From: DATAPE01 sp036265345 | GTDB lineage: Bacteria; Actinomycetota; CADDZG01; WHSQ01 | Reading direction: 5' to 3' | Assembly (NCBI GenBank): GCA_036265345.1 | Contig: DATAPE010000260.1 | Location: 1 to 13,711 of the forward strand | Length of the DNA stretch: 13,711 nucleotides | Shown here: one piece after another, positions 1 to 6,298 of the stretch | Numbering within the stretch: the stretch's first letter is position 1 | Layout of the letters: each line of letters opens with the position of its first letter | The notes under the pieces: generated by a model | The model's database searches: none | What the model was told of the DNA's origin: nothing | The model's input: only the letters and a program-made list of their open reading frames with translations | Made by a program: the position numbers and the translations under genes

Positions 1-258
1 GGTCAGTGGGTACTGAGGCGGGTCGGATCCAACGGGGTGATGTCGGTCGACAACCAGATGTTCTCTGTGGACAGGGTCTACAAGGGCCAGCTCGTCGATG
101 CTTTCGTCGACGACACCACTATCCAGGTGTGGAGCCAGAACCATCTCGTCAAGACGGTGGCGAGGGTGAGAAGGGGACCTGTTCGGAAGGTGCGCGCCGA
201 TGGGTTACACGTAACACATCAGGCGGAGCCAAAACGACGCGCATCAGGCGGACCTTGA
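1..258 (+). CDS. IS481-like transposase, C-terminal part (5' end outside window)
   Basis: The reading frame is open from the left edge to a TGA at 256-258 and gives 85 residues. It resembles the C-terminal beta-barrel that follows the DDE integrase core in actinobacterial IS481-type transposases. That resemblance rests on a short VRRxGxNGV-like opening, a stretch VDRVYKGQLVDAFVDDTTIQ, then HLVKTVAR and a basic tail rich in R and K. The catalytic core would lie left of the window, so I cannot tell whether the element is intact. Repeated end-like motifs begin about 120 bp downstream, at 376, which fits the right end of such an element. An 11-bp direct repeat CATCAGGCGGA occurs inside the last codons (217-227 and 242-252). 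The family call is by remembered pattern and is moderately sure. Confidence 0.62.
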   Translation, partial: GQWVLRRVGSNGVMSVDNQMFSVDRVYKGQLVDAFVDDTTIQVWSQNHLVKTVARVRRGPVRKVRADGLHVTHQAEPKRRASGGP

Positions 259-375
259 CACGACCCACTCCCTATTTTCCCTGGTCAAAGGCACTTTCGT
301 GGTGGTCGGCTGCTACATCCGAAAACACTTAGCGACACGATTTCGACACGCGCACGACCGATTTTCCTGCGAAGT

Positions 376-475
376 CTCGGTACCTGTGTCCCCACATTGG
401 CCTCGGTACCTGTGTCTCACTCTGCGACCCTGCCTCGGCTCCTGGGCGACAGTGGCCTCGGTACCTGTGTCTCAC
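376..475 (+). repeat. Three same-direction copies of an IS-end-like motif
   Basis: CTCGGTACCTGTGTC occurs at 376-390, 402-416 and 457-471. The second and third copies extend to an exact 23-bp match, TGGCCTCGGTACCTGTGTCTCAC at 398-420 and 453-475, in which a 20-base core starts CCTCGGTACC. Start-to-start spacing is 26 and then 55 bp. The motif runs into CA at 418-419 and 473-474, as expected for the right end of a TG...CA element. It lies downstream of the transposase that ends at 258. I infer terminal inverted repeats or transposase-binding sites left by one or more related elements. The 259-375 stretch before it shows nothing else I can support. Confidence 0.6.
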
Positions 476-554
476 CAATTCCACCACTCCAGGGTCCATC
501 CGCGTCATCACTTGTGCTCAGTCGAGCCAAGGAGGACGCCGTGCCACTGGTGGA

Positions 555-737
555 TCATCGACCTTCAATCGCAGCGCGCGTCTGCTCGCGTTCCCAGGCA
601 CGGTACTTGCGCAGCTCACGCTGCCAGCGCAGGACTCGCTTGATGAGCCATGTCGAGAGCCGGCCGTGTCCATCGACGAGCAGGGCGACGTTAGTGGTGA
701 CGCACCACTCGCAAATGCCAGCGTTCGCAAATGTCAT
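555..737 (-). CDS. Small hypothetical protein downstream of the cyclase fusion
   Basis: This is a 60-residue frame starting with ATG 10 bp after the stop of the cyclase fusion (748) and ending in TGA at 555-557. I do not recognise it. It has two close cysteines near the N-terminus (ICEWC, residues 8-12). A long basic, tryptophan-containing amphipathic helix follows from about residue 28 to the end (LIKRVLRWQRELRKYRAWER). Codons in the helical half end mostly in G or C, like real genes nearby. There is no good ribosome binding site, so if real it is probably read through from the cyclase message. It could also be a remnant inside the insertion-sequence scar to its left. Confidence is low to moderate. 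Confidence 0.38.
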   Translation of the reverse strand: MTFANAGICEWCVTTNVALLVDGHGRLSTWLIKRVLRWQRELRKYRAWEREQTRAAIEGR

Positions 738-747
738 TCGACGAGAC

Positions 748-2085
748 TCAGAGGGACTTCACTGCGAACAGCCGCCACTCGCCCGGCACGCCTTTGAGCA
801 CGTGCTCGCCGCGATCGTCGAAATCGATGCCCGACCCGGCGACCAGGTCGGTGACCGTGCGGGACACAAGAACTTCCGAAGGTCTCGCCAGAGCAGCGAC
901 CCGGGCACCAATATGGACCGCGATACCTCCCACGTCGGCTCCCCGCAGCTCGCACTCCCCCGTGTGGAGTCCGACTCGGATCTCGACGCCCAATCCTCGC
1001 ACTGCCTCGATGAGCGACCGGGCGCATCGGATGGCCCTGCCGGGTCCGTCGAACGTCGCCAAATGACCATCCCCGGTCGTGTTGATGAGCCGACCCCCGA
1101 ACTTCTCGACTTCTCCTTGCGCGACGCGGTCGAGGCGATCGAGAAGCTCCTTCCATCGGTGATCGCCGAGATGCGCGGCGCGTTCGGTCGAACCGACGAT
1201 GTCGGTGAACAGCACGGTCGCGAGGACGCGATTGGTCGACGGTGCGCGTCGATGACCTGTCAAGAATTCCTCGACATGGTCGAGAACCTCGTCGGCCGAT
1301 TCTGTCAAACCAAGGCCCATGTCAGCGCTCGGAAACTCGATGAGGCGCGCGCCGGGGATGTGTTCTGCGAGGAAACGACCGTGGTCGATCGGAATGATCG
1401 CCGAGTGATTGTGCAGGATCAGTGTTGGAACCTGGATCAGCGGCAGACTGGAACGCGCGTCGAGCTCGTCCGTGTACCGATTCTGTGCAACCGCAACCCT
1501 CGGCGTAACGGACGCGCGGCTGAGTTTGGCAAGGAACTGAAGGCCTTCCTGATCCTCGGCTATGCTCGGATTCGTAACGGCGATGAACCCTTCAGTCCCC
1601 CAACCTTGCTCGATCATGCCGTAAAGCGATTCCTGCTGCTCGGTGGTGGCGCCCATCGGGTAGTCGTCCGCGACGAAGTAGCGGGCGAACGAGTTGATGA
1701 GCACGAGCGCCGATACACGCTCAGGATGGGAAGCGGCATAGAGCATGGCCATCGATCCCCCGTCGCTCCACGCGAGAATCGCGGTTCGCTTCGACTCGGT
1801 TGCGTCGAGGACTGCGGAGACGTCCTCGATCCAGTCCTCCCATGTCGGAAGGGCATCGAGGGAAACCGGGTCCGACGCGCCTGCCCCGCGGCGATCGAAC
1901 GAGATGAATCGGCTGAAAGAAGATAAGCGCTCGAAGATATGCCGCAACGGTGGGTATTCCCACCTCATGTCGACGTGACTTACGAGACCGGTCATGACTA
2001 GAAGGTCTAACGGCCCGTCACCTAACACCTGATAAGCGACGTACGAATCGCCCACCTTCGTGTACTTGGTATCGGGCGGATTCAT
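748..2085 (-). CDS. Alpha/beta-hydrolase fold fused to class III adenylate/guanylate cyclase
   Basis: The 445-residue protein has two parts. Residues about 10-277 form an alpha/beta-hydrolase fold (FDRRGAGASD at 63-72; nucleophile elbow AWSDGG with Ser107). Residues about 285-445 form a class III nucleotide cyclase domain that makes cAMP or cGMP from ATP or GTP. The two metal-binding aspartates are present (FTDIVGS, Asp295; TTGDG, Asp339), as are Asp384 and the transition-state Arg395 in VHIGAR. The usual base-selecting lysine four residues before the second aspartate is Asn335. In the hydrolase half the acid position reads HNHSA (Ala229 where relatives have GD), and the usual GxDH histidine site reads SADM (Met256). 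Only the serine of the triad therefore remains. The family is common in Actinobacteria. The domain is probably cytoplasmic, since no membrane segment or signal peptide is seen. The ATG has no ribosome binding site but sits 6 bp after a likely -10 box. Confidence 0.95.
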   Translation of the reverse strand: MNPPDTKYTKVGDSYVAYQVLGDGPLDLLVMTGLVSHVDMRWEYPPLRHIFERLSSFSRFISFDRRGAGASDPVSLDALPTWEDWIEDVSAVLDATESKRTAILAWSDGGSMAMLYAASHPERVSALVLINSFARYFVADDYPMGATTEQQESLYGMIEQGWGTEGFIAVTNPSIAEDQEGLQFLAKLSRASVTPRVAVAQNRYTDELDARSSLPLIQVPTLILHNHSAIIPIDHGRFLAEHIPGARLIEFPSADMGLGLTESADEVLDHVEEFLTGHRRAPSTNRVLATVLFTDIVGSTERAAHLGDHRWKELLDRLDRVAQGEVEKFGGRLINTTGDGHLATFDGPGRAIRCARSLIEAVRGLGVEIRVGLHTGECELRGADVGGIAVHIGARVAALARPSEVLVSRTVTDLVAGSGIDFDDRGEHVLKGVPGEWRLFAVKSL

Positions 2086-2091
2086 GCGCGC

Positions 2092-2120
2092 AGAATGCCC
2101 TCGACTCGGCGTATCGTCAA
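2092..2120 (-). promoter_or_regulatory. Probable promoter of the hydrolase-cyclase gene, leaderless
   Basis: On the minus strand, TTGACG (2120-2115) is followed after exactly 17 bp by CATTCT (2097-2092), then 6 bp, then the ATG at 2085. With the normal 6-7 bp from -10 to the start site, transcription would begin at the ATG itself. This fits the lack of a ribosome binding site. The -35 box matches the consensus at five of six places; the -10 box is weak but keeps the conserved A2 and T6. This is an inference from spacing. Confidence 0.5.
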
Positions 2121-2763
2121 CAGTCCAGCGGTAGGCAAAGTTGGGCGACTAGCGTGGCACCGGCCGGCCTTGCCAGCGATTCGCAATGTCATCCGAGGTT
2201 GGGAGCGCCAGGACGATTGGGGCTGTCTAATGGACACATGCAGAGGGGGCGCCTATCGGGCCGGGAGACCCCGTCGGATGCGGTCGACTCAGGGACTCCG
2301 GCAGGAAGGTCGAGGCCTTTGGTTGATAGCGAGCAACCAGCGCTTCATCTGGCTCGTGTCTGCGCGTGGGATCGACCGACTGCCGCGCGGCGGAATCTCG
2401 TGCGCGTGACGCGTCTCTCGCACATCCGAATGCACTCCAGGTCGTCGGGCACGTCGGTCGAGGCACAGAAACTTGCAGGTGATCGTCGGGTTCATCGTGA
2501 GTCTCCTAAGGCTGAATGCGACGTCACCCGTCAGGGCATCGGGCGAGCGAGCGGAAAGCCCCGAGCCGAAGGCCAGTGCACTTCAGGGCTTGAAGCGGTA
2601 GAGAAGTCGGCTGCCAGGGTGCTGCGTCGCATCAGCCCGGGAGACGAGCGAATGCGACGTCACCGGCATGGCGGCTGAGGCCGCGTGTCGTGCCGGCACG
2701 ACCTCGCTCTCCTCGCATCATTTGACCCCCCCATGCCTGTGGGGTGCCCAAAACAACGACTCA
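2121..2763. other. Gene-poor stretch, probably decayed mobile DNA
   Basis: About 640 bp with no convincing gene on either strand. The open frames here have poor composition and no recognisable motif. The only structures I can support are a 15-bp direct repeat, listed separately, and a short hairpin CCCCA-6 nt-TGGGG at 2729-2744. The hairpin lies just beyond the stop of the transposase remnant and may belong to that element's end. Confidence 0.5.
2514..2664 (+). repeat. 15-bp direct repeat pair
   Basis: GAATGCGACGTCACC occurs at 2514-2528 and again at 2650-2664, 136 bp apart. The repeat contains the palindrome GACGTC. The segment between is purine-rich and looks able to fold, but matches no RNA class I can name. 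It may be a duplicated target site, a transposon-internal repeat, or the border of a lost insertion. Confidence 0.55.
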
Positions 2764-2949
2764 TCACGCAGCGACCGCTCGATACTCCTTGATGAGCCCG
2801 CATAAGAGGTCCCGGCGCCCGATCGCCGGGATTCCATAGACCGGGACGACCGTACATGACTTATCTGGGACCGCTAGCTCAAGTCCACGGTGAGGTCTCT
2901 CCGCGTTGTAGTGGGAAATGTGAGCACATATGGCAGCAGGAATTTTCAA
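2764..2949 (-). pseudogene. Transposase remnant: C-terminal end of an integrase-core (IS3-like) protein
   Basis: The minus-strand frame reads HYNAERPHRGLEL and ends in RRDLLCGLIKEYRAVAA before TGA at 2766-2764. HYNxxRPHxxL is the hallmark tail of the DDE integrase core in IS3-like and related transposases, and a closing GGLIxEYxxAA-type tail is usual for an actinobacterial group of these. Only about 55 residues of a protein of roughly 300 or more are left. The frame stays open upstream to a TAA at 3031-3033, but residues encoded above about 2935 do not look like transposase. The catalytic D, D and E residues are not present nearby. I give the TTG at 2949 as nominal start; the piece is surely not functional. 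Confidence 0.75.
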
Positions 2950-3001
2950 ACCGGGGTGTGCGAGGCGCCTTGTACGTGTCCGCAGCGGGTGCTCTTGCGA
3001 A

Positions 3002-3020
3002 GGCGGCTCACTGAGCCGCC
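3002..3020. repeat. Perfect short inverted repeat (hairpin)
   Basis: GGCGGCTCA, one C, then TGAGCCGCC: 9-bp perfect arms. It lies between the transposase remnant and the secreted-protein gene. No T-run follows on either strand, so it is more likely an element end or a protein site than a classic terminator. Confidence 0.5.
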
Positions 3021-3076
3021 CAGGAAGGCCTTAGCCAGTCCACGTCTCCCATCATCAATCGCCCAGCCCTAGGAAG

Positions 3077-3125
3077 AAGGGCCAGGGGAAAGCGGTGTCT
3101 GCCCGCTTGCTCTCACCTGGCCCTT
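3077..3125 (-). terminator. Probable terminator or large nested hairpin downstream of the secreted-protein gene
   Basis: AAGGGCCAGG (3077-3086) pairs perfectly with CCTGGCCCTT (3116-3125). Inside the loop a second stem, AGCGG (3091-3095) with CCGCT (3103-3107), can form. The structure lies about 80 bp past the stop of the gene that ends at 3208 on the minus strand. Only a weak pyrimidine run (CTTCTTCCT) follows in that direction, so termination is plausible but not certain. Confidence 0.42.
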
Positions 3126-3207
3126 TACCCACAAACCATCGAGCTTTCAATCAGGAAGGCATCCTTCCTGCGAGCCTTGACAAGCCTGTCGCCTGCACGG
3201 TCAGACG

Positions 3208-4272
3208 TCAGCAGAGCGGAGAGGGTGAATCGAATGTGCCTAGGTAGGTGTACTGCCCGTTGATGCCCGTGGACGGAACGTCGTGGGCGAACCACGACTT
3301 GAAAGCCTCGTCTTGGAGCGAGTAACCATTGACGTTGAAGGACACACCAACAAGCGGATCACCGCTCTCGAGGTACGAGGAGCACCCGTACTGGGGTGCC
3401 AACGGGGAGAACCAGGTCGGAGCCTTGTTGATCACGAACGGGTCGTTGTACCACTCGGAAATCTCATGGCTGAGCCCGTTTACGTTCACGATCGAAGACG
3501 CCGAGAAGATCGGCGTGCTGATCCACGAAGCCCAGGCATAGGTTTGGATTGGCTCGTTTCCGTTCCCGTGCCCTGCGCCGTTCGCCCCGTGAAATCCGAA
3601 CACGCAGCAGTTCCCGGGCTGGCTGATGTACAGGAGGATGTCCTTGCTTAGAAAGATTGGCAGCGAGGTGGGCGAAAAACCCTCCTTGTTTAACGCGTCG
3701 GTGATACGTGCACCCCACCACGAGATGTTAATGATCCCGATCGTTGCTCCCGTTCTGGACGCAGTCGCGCTGAAGCCGGCGCCATTGGGAACATGTAGCG
3801 TCAGCGTCGGCAGGATCGTGGGCTGTCCCAGCAACACGTGATAGCTCCCGCTGCCGCCCACGTTCCAGAATTCGGCGCGCTGGATAGCGTCTCCGTACTG
3901 GGTGAACCCGGAGATGAACGAGGCGGGCTGGAAGATCGGCGACGCGACCGTCGCCGCCGCGATTGAACTCGCATCGAGAACGGTACCGTCCGCGAACACG
4001 ACCTTGATCGGCTGAATCTCCGTCGGCACGGTTGTCGTTGCCCCCGTTCCCGGAGCGGTTCCTACCATCGTGTAGCCATAGGTCTTGCCGGCAAACGTGA
4101 ACGTATCCCCGAAGTAAGGAATCGTCCGCGCTCCGGGACCGGGCTTGACGCCCCCTCCAACGATTGTGGATAACGGCTTCCCTACCTTTACCTTCGCGGC
4201 ACTCGCAGGTGAGACCCCGGTGCTGAACACCAACAGCACGGCAACAAAGCCCGCGAACAGCGTGCGCTTCAT
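3208..4272 (-). CDS. Secreted protein with HExxE metal-binding-like motif
   Basis: The protein has 354 residues. The first 25 or so form a Sec signal peptide: MKRTLF, a hydrophobic core, then SPASA before AKV. The mature part is rich in G, S, T and aromatic residues, as in exported beta-rich proteins. It carries LSHEISEWYNDP (His269, Glu270, Glu273, Asp277), the pattern of a zinc-type HExxE site. It also has cysteine pairs (NCC near 221, YGC near 297, C-terminal Cys354) that may form disulfides. I recall uncharacterised secreted proteins of soil Actinobacteria and Acidobacteria with the same HEISEW...DP and (E/S)GDPL motifs. A metallohydrolase role is inferred. The ATG at 4272 is chosen over a TTG at 4302 because GAGAGGAG lies 5 bp before it and the signal peptide begins there. 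The gene stands alone. Confidence 0.88.
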   Translation of the reverse strand: MKRTLFAGFVAVLLVFSTGVSPASAAKVKVGKPLSTIVGGGVKPGPGARTIPYFGDTFTFAGKTYGYTMVGTAPGTGATTTVPTEIQPIKVVFADGTVLDASSIAAATVASPIFQPASFISGFTQYGDAIQRAEFWNVGGSGSYHVLLGQPTILPTLTLHVPNGAGFSATASRTGATIGIINISWWGARITDALNKEGFSPTSLPIFLSKDILLYISQPGNCCVFGFHGANGAGHGNGNEPIQTYAWASWISTPIFSASSIVNVNGLSHEISEWYNDPFVINKAPTWFSPLAPQYGCSSYLESGDPLVGVSFNVNGYSLQDEAFKSWFAHDVPSTGINGQYTYLGTFDSPSPLC

Positions 4273-4325
4273 ATCGCTCCTCTCAGTTACAAGCCTGATC
4301 AACCCAGACCCTTCGGCGGGAGCCG

Positions 4326-4354
4326 ATTATAGGCACCGCCTCCTCGATTCGTAA
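4326..4354 (-). promoter_or_regulatory. Promoter of the secreted HExxE protein gene
   Basis: The minus strand shows a perfect TATAAT (4331-4326) preceded after 17 bp by TTACGA (4354-4349). Transcription would start near 4319, giving a leader of about 46 nt that contains the GAGAGGAG ribosome site. A 10-bp repeat GATCAACCCA flanks the promoter at 4297-4306 and 4362-4371, 65 bp apart, and could be a pair of regulator sites. Confidence 0.55.
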
Positions 4355-4449
4355 CCACGGGGATCAACCCATCTCGGCTGCACTAACGGGTTAGCCAAAT
4401 TGCGCACTTTACGTATGTCGGAGCCGAGGACGTGGAGTGCCTACTGATT

Positions 4450-4463
4450 ACTAGTTAACTAGT
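4450..4463. promoter_or_regulatory. Perfect 14-bp palindrome, possible operator
   Basis: ACTAGTTAACTAGT is its own reverse complement. It holds two CTAG tetramers, which are usually rare in bacterial genomes, and is AT-rich in GC-rich surroundings. It ends 29 bp before the TTG start of the small gene at 4493 and about 120 bp from the divergent promoter at 4326-4354. A dimeric regulator site is the simplest reading. Confidence 0.45.
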
Positions 4464-4492
4464 GATAAGTCGCCATTTAGGAATGAGGGTCA

Positions 4493-4777
4493 TTGAGAGA
4501 GCTGCCGAACTTCGGGGAGCCTGAGAGTAACGGCGAAGATCCCTCCTACGTGACTGACCAAGGTGTCGAAGTCTGGATGTATCGGAAGGGCCATAAGGTT
4601 CGGTTCTTCGATCGTTTTGCGAATCAGGTTGGCCCGGAACACGCCAACGTGCTTCCCGCAACCATGTGGGCACTCGCTAACGGTTGGTCGAACCCCAGCA
4701 ATGCGCAATCGCTTAACACTGAGGCCGGCGGGGGGAAGAAGCCCCCGGATCCGGTTCACATCCTCTTCCTCCCATGA
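4493..4777 (+). CDS. Small hypothetical protein
   Basis: This is a 94-residue soluble protein with no signal peptide or membrane segment. I do not recognise a family. The central part (GVEVWMYRKGHKVRFFDRF, about residues 23-41) looks like a beta-hairpin rich in aromatic and basic residues. A segment ending MWALANGWSNP follows, and the tail is glycine- and proline-rich. The TTG start is supported by GAGGGT 3-4 bp upstream; a TGA in the same frame at 4484-4486 rules out an earlier start. Codon use looks coding-like. A perfect palindrome lies just upstream and a strong hairpin about 50 bp past the stop, so it may be a single-gene unit. Confidence 0.5.
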   Translation: MRELPNFGEPESNGEDPSYVTDQGVEVWMYRKGHKVRFFDRFANQVGPEHANVLPATMWALANGWSNPSNAQSLNTEAGGGKKPPDPVHILFLP

Positions 4778-5123
4778 GCCCCTGAACACAGTCGCTCAGA
4801 ACCCCGTAGGGCTGCGAACGCTACGTCTGGGGACGGATGGAAACAGTCCCCAGACACCGATAGCAGCTCCATGAGATACGAAGATGAGCTCTGGCCTGTG
4901 GGCGAAACGTATCCACGGGGGGTGATCCACCCTGCCGTGTTGCCTCACCCTGAGGGCATTGGCTGCGTCATTCAGTGAGGCGGACTCGGCGTGGACGTTC
5001 TCCTGCATCTCCGCTGAGGTCAGGGATCAGGACGTGGTACCGCTTGCTGGGAAGCCGACGCACGAGACGGCCGAGCACCGTCTGCCGTCGAGAACCGACC
5101 TGCGAACGCCTTCGTCGCCTAAA
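4778..5123. other. Intergenic stretch without a supported gene
   Basis: About 345 bp between two convergent genes. Apart from the hairpin at 4825-4855, I see no motif. Open frames here have no recognisable protein pattern or ribosome site. Confidence 0.5.
4825..4855. terminator. Strong hairpin, possible bidirectional terminator
   Basis: GTCTGGGGAC (4825-4834) and GTCCCCAGAC (4846-4855) are perfect inverted repeats with an 11-nt loop. It lies 48 bp after the small gene ending at 4777, and 270 bp beyond the stop of the convergent acetyltransferase gene. There is no T-run on either side, so the terminator role is inferred from position only. Confidence 0.4.
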
Positions 5124-6032
5124 TCAGAGCCTTCGCAGTCGGAGGATGTCCATCGGGTCGGCGTCGTGTTCGGGCAGGCTGGCCAGCAGTGCCGGCGAGT
5201 GTGGGTCCGACGTGTGTCCCTCGAGCTCGACCCTGGCGATCCCACGGCTGCCGAGCACGCGAAGTGAGGCGGCCACGGCTCCGCAGAGCAGATCATTGCC
5301 GCCCGGCTGGTCGGGTCGCACGGTCTCGCTCACGATGAAGGTCCGCCCGTCCCACACCTCCGGTGACACCAGGCTGAGAGCGACGATCGCATCTCCGCTC
5401 TCGGACTCGGTGATCAGCATCGAAGCGTCCTCGTCGAGCCCGGCGCGGTATTCGTTCCACCAGGCATCAAGCCCATCTGTTTGTACAGGGGCGAACGGAG
5501 CGTGCGCCCAGATGTAGAGCGTCCGCCACGCGGCTTCGACCGCGGCGGGGGGCAAGTCGCGCATCGGGACGGCGGAGTACCCGGCCGGGACTGGGTGATC
5601 GTCAACCCAACGCCGCCAGGCTGGCGCGGTCGGGTCGGCCCAGGGCTCGGGACAATGCACCACCAGCTCGCAGCCGATGGCCTCGGCGAACAACGTGCGC
5701 AGCGGCTGAGATCGCATGGCCCGCGTAAGCAGCGGGAACGAAGGCTCTGTCAGGGCGCAGACGGCGTGAAAGAGCGCAGTCCCGATGCCGTGGCGACGGT
5801 GCGCCGGACTGACCTCGACATCGCACCAGTACGCGTCATTCACCCGCGTGAGCACGGCGAAGCCAGATCCGACGACCCGTCCACCGCGTTCGGCGACAAC
5901 GGTTCGGCGCCAAACAGGCTCGTCACAGTCCGGCCGCGGAGGAGGCAGGTCGTCGGCCATGACGTCGTCCGACTGCGCCGGGCGAACGTTCACGTCTGGA
6001 GGGAGTGTGGGCATGTCGGTATCGTTACCCAC
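5124..6032 (-). CDS. Tandem GNAT-family N-acetyltransferase
   Basis: The 302-residue protein appears to hold two GNAT folds, as in mycothiol-synthase-like acetyltransferases. The first (about 15-130) has the acetyl-CoA binding motif: CDVEVSPAHRRHGIGTALF (70-88) contains the V-x-P strand and the R-x-x-G-I-G loop. The second (about 150-302) keeps the overall plan (VSETVRPDQPGGNDLLCGAV near 235-253, ARVELEGH near 266-273), but its loop is degenerate. This suggests the first domain carries catalysis. The substrate is unknown. No signal peptide is seen, so it is cytoplasmic. I give the GTG at 6032; an ATG at 6014 is equally possible, and neither has a clear ribosome site. It is divergent from the beta-helix gene and shares about 265 bp of upstream DNA with it. 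Confidence 0.87.
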   Translation of the reverse strand: MGNDTDMPTLPPDVNVRPAQSDDVMADDLPPPRPDCDEPVWRRTVVAERGGRVVGSGFAVLTRVNDAYWCDVEVSPAHRRHGIGTALFHAVCALTEPSFPLLTRAMRSQPLRTLFAEAIGCELVVHCPEPWADPTAPAWRRWVDDHPVPAGYSAVPMRDLPPAAVEAAWRTLYIWAHAPFAPVQTDGLDAWWNEYRAGLDEDASMLITESESGDAIVALSLVSPEVWDGRTFIVSETVRPDQPGGNDLLCGAVAASLRVLGSRGIARVELEGHTSDPHSPALLASLPEHDADPMDILRLRRL

Positions 6033-6180
6033 GAGATCGAGGCCGTTTCGTCACGGGCAGGACCTTACGGGGCCCCCGAGATACCCAAGTCATTCCGCCA
6101 GGCTGAGATGGTCATTACACCCTTAGTGGACTAAAGGAATCGCGGCACAATACCGACAACATCTGTATAGGGGTCCGGCG

Positions 6181-6212
6181 GATCTCCGAAACGCCTCCGG
6201 AGGGGCGAGATC
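6181..6212. promoter_or_regulatory. Dyad in the divergent upstream region
   Basis: GATCTC (6181-6186) and GAGATC (6207-6212) enclose the perfect 10-bp palindrome CCTCCGGAGG (6194-6203). The centres are 2 bp apart, so the whole is an imperfect 32-bp dyad. It lies between the divergent acetyltransferase and beta-helix genes, a usual place for a regulator site. Confidence 0.35.
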
Positions 6213-6285
6213 AAGGTTTTCGTCCACACCCAAGCTTTATAGCCCAGTGCGGCTCAGGTGACCCAGGCGTTGACCCCCCTTATAC

Positions 6286-6291
6286 GGGAGG
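6286..6291 (+). promoter_or_regulatory. Ribosome binding site deciding the GTG start
   Basis: GGGAGG ends 1 bp before an ATG at 6293 but 7 bp before a GTG at 6299. Only the second distance suits a Shine-Dalgarno pairing, so GTG 6299 is the better start. Confidence 0.6.
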
Positions 6292-6298
6292 TATGTCG

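Noticed and set aside
376..475. CRISPR array
   Set aside because: Only three copies, unequal spacing of 26 and 55 bp, and a word that fits an IS end.
397..1926. Long plus-strand open frame of 509 codons opposite the hydrolase-cyclase gene
   Set aside because: Its translation is Arg/Asp/Val-rich and shows no domain; the minus-strand frame has clear hydrolase and cyclase motifs. It is the antisense shadow of a GC-rich gene.
2497..2664. Group II intron-like segment
   Set aside because: The purine-rich, foldable look is suggestive, but I see no proper GTGYG 5' end, no domain V and no reverse transcriptase.
2154..2678. 174-codon plus-strand frame in the gene-poor region
   Set aside because: Low-complexity Arg/Ser/Gly-rich translation, no domain, and it spans the direct repeats; it looks like chance openness in GC-rich DNA.
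4796..5008. 70-codon minus-strand frame between the small gene and the acetyltransferase
   Set aside because: No ribosome site, no recognisable motif, and it runs across the strong hairpin at 4825-4855.
6270..6286. TTGACC and TATACG as a sigma-70 promoter for the beta-helix gene
   Set aside because: The two boxes are only 5 bp apart, far too close for polymerase contact.
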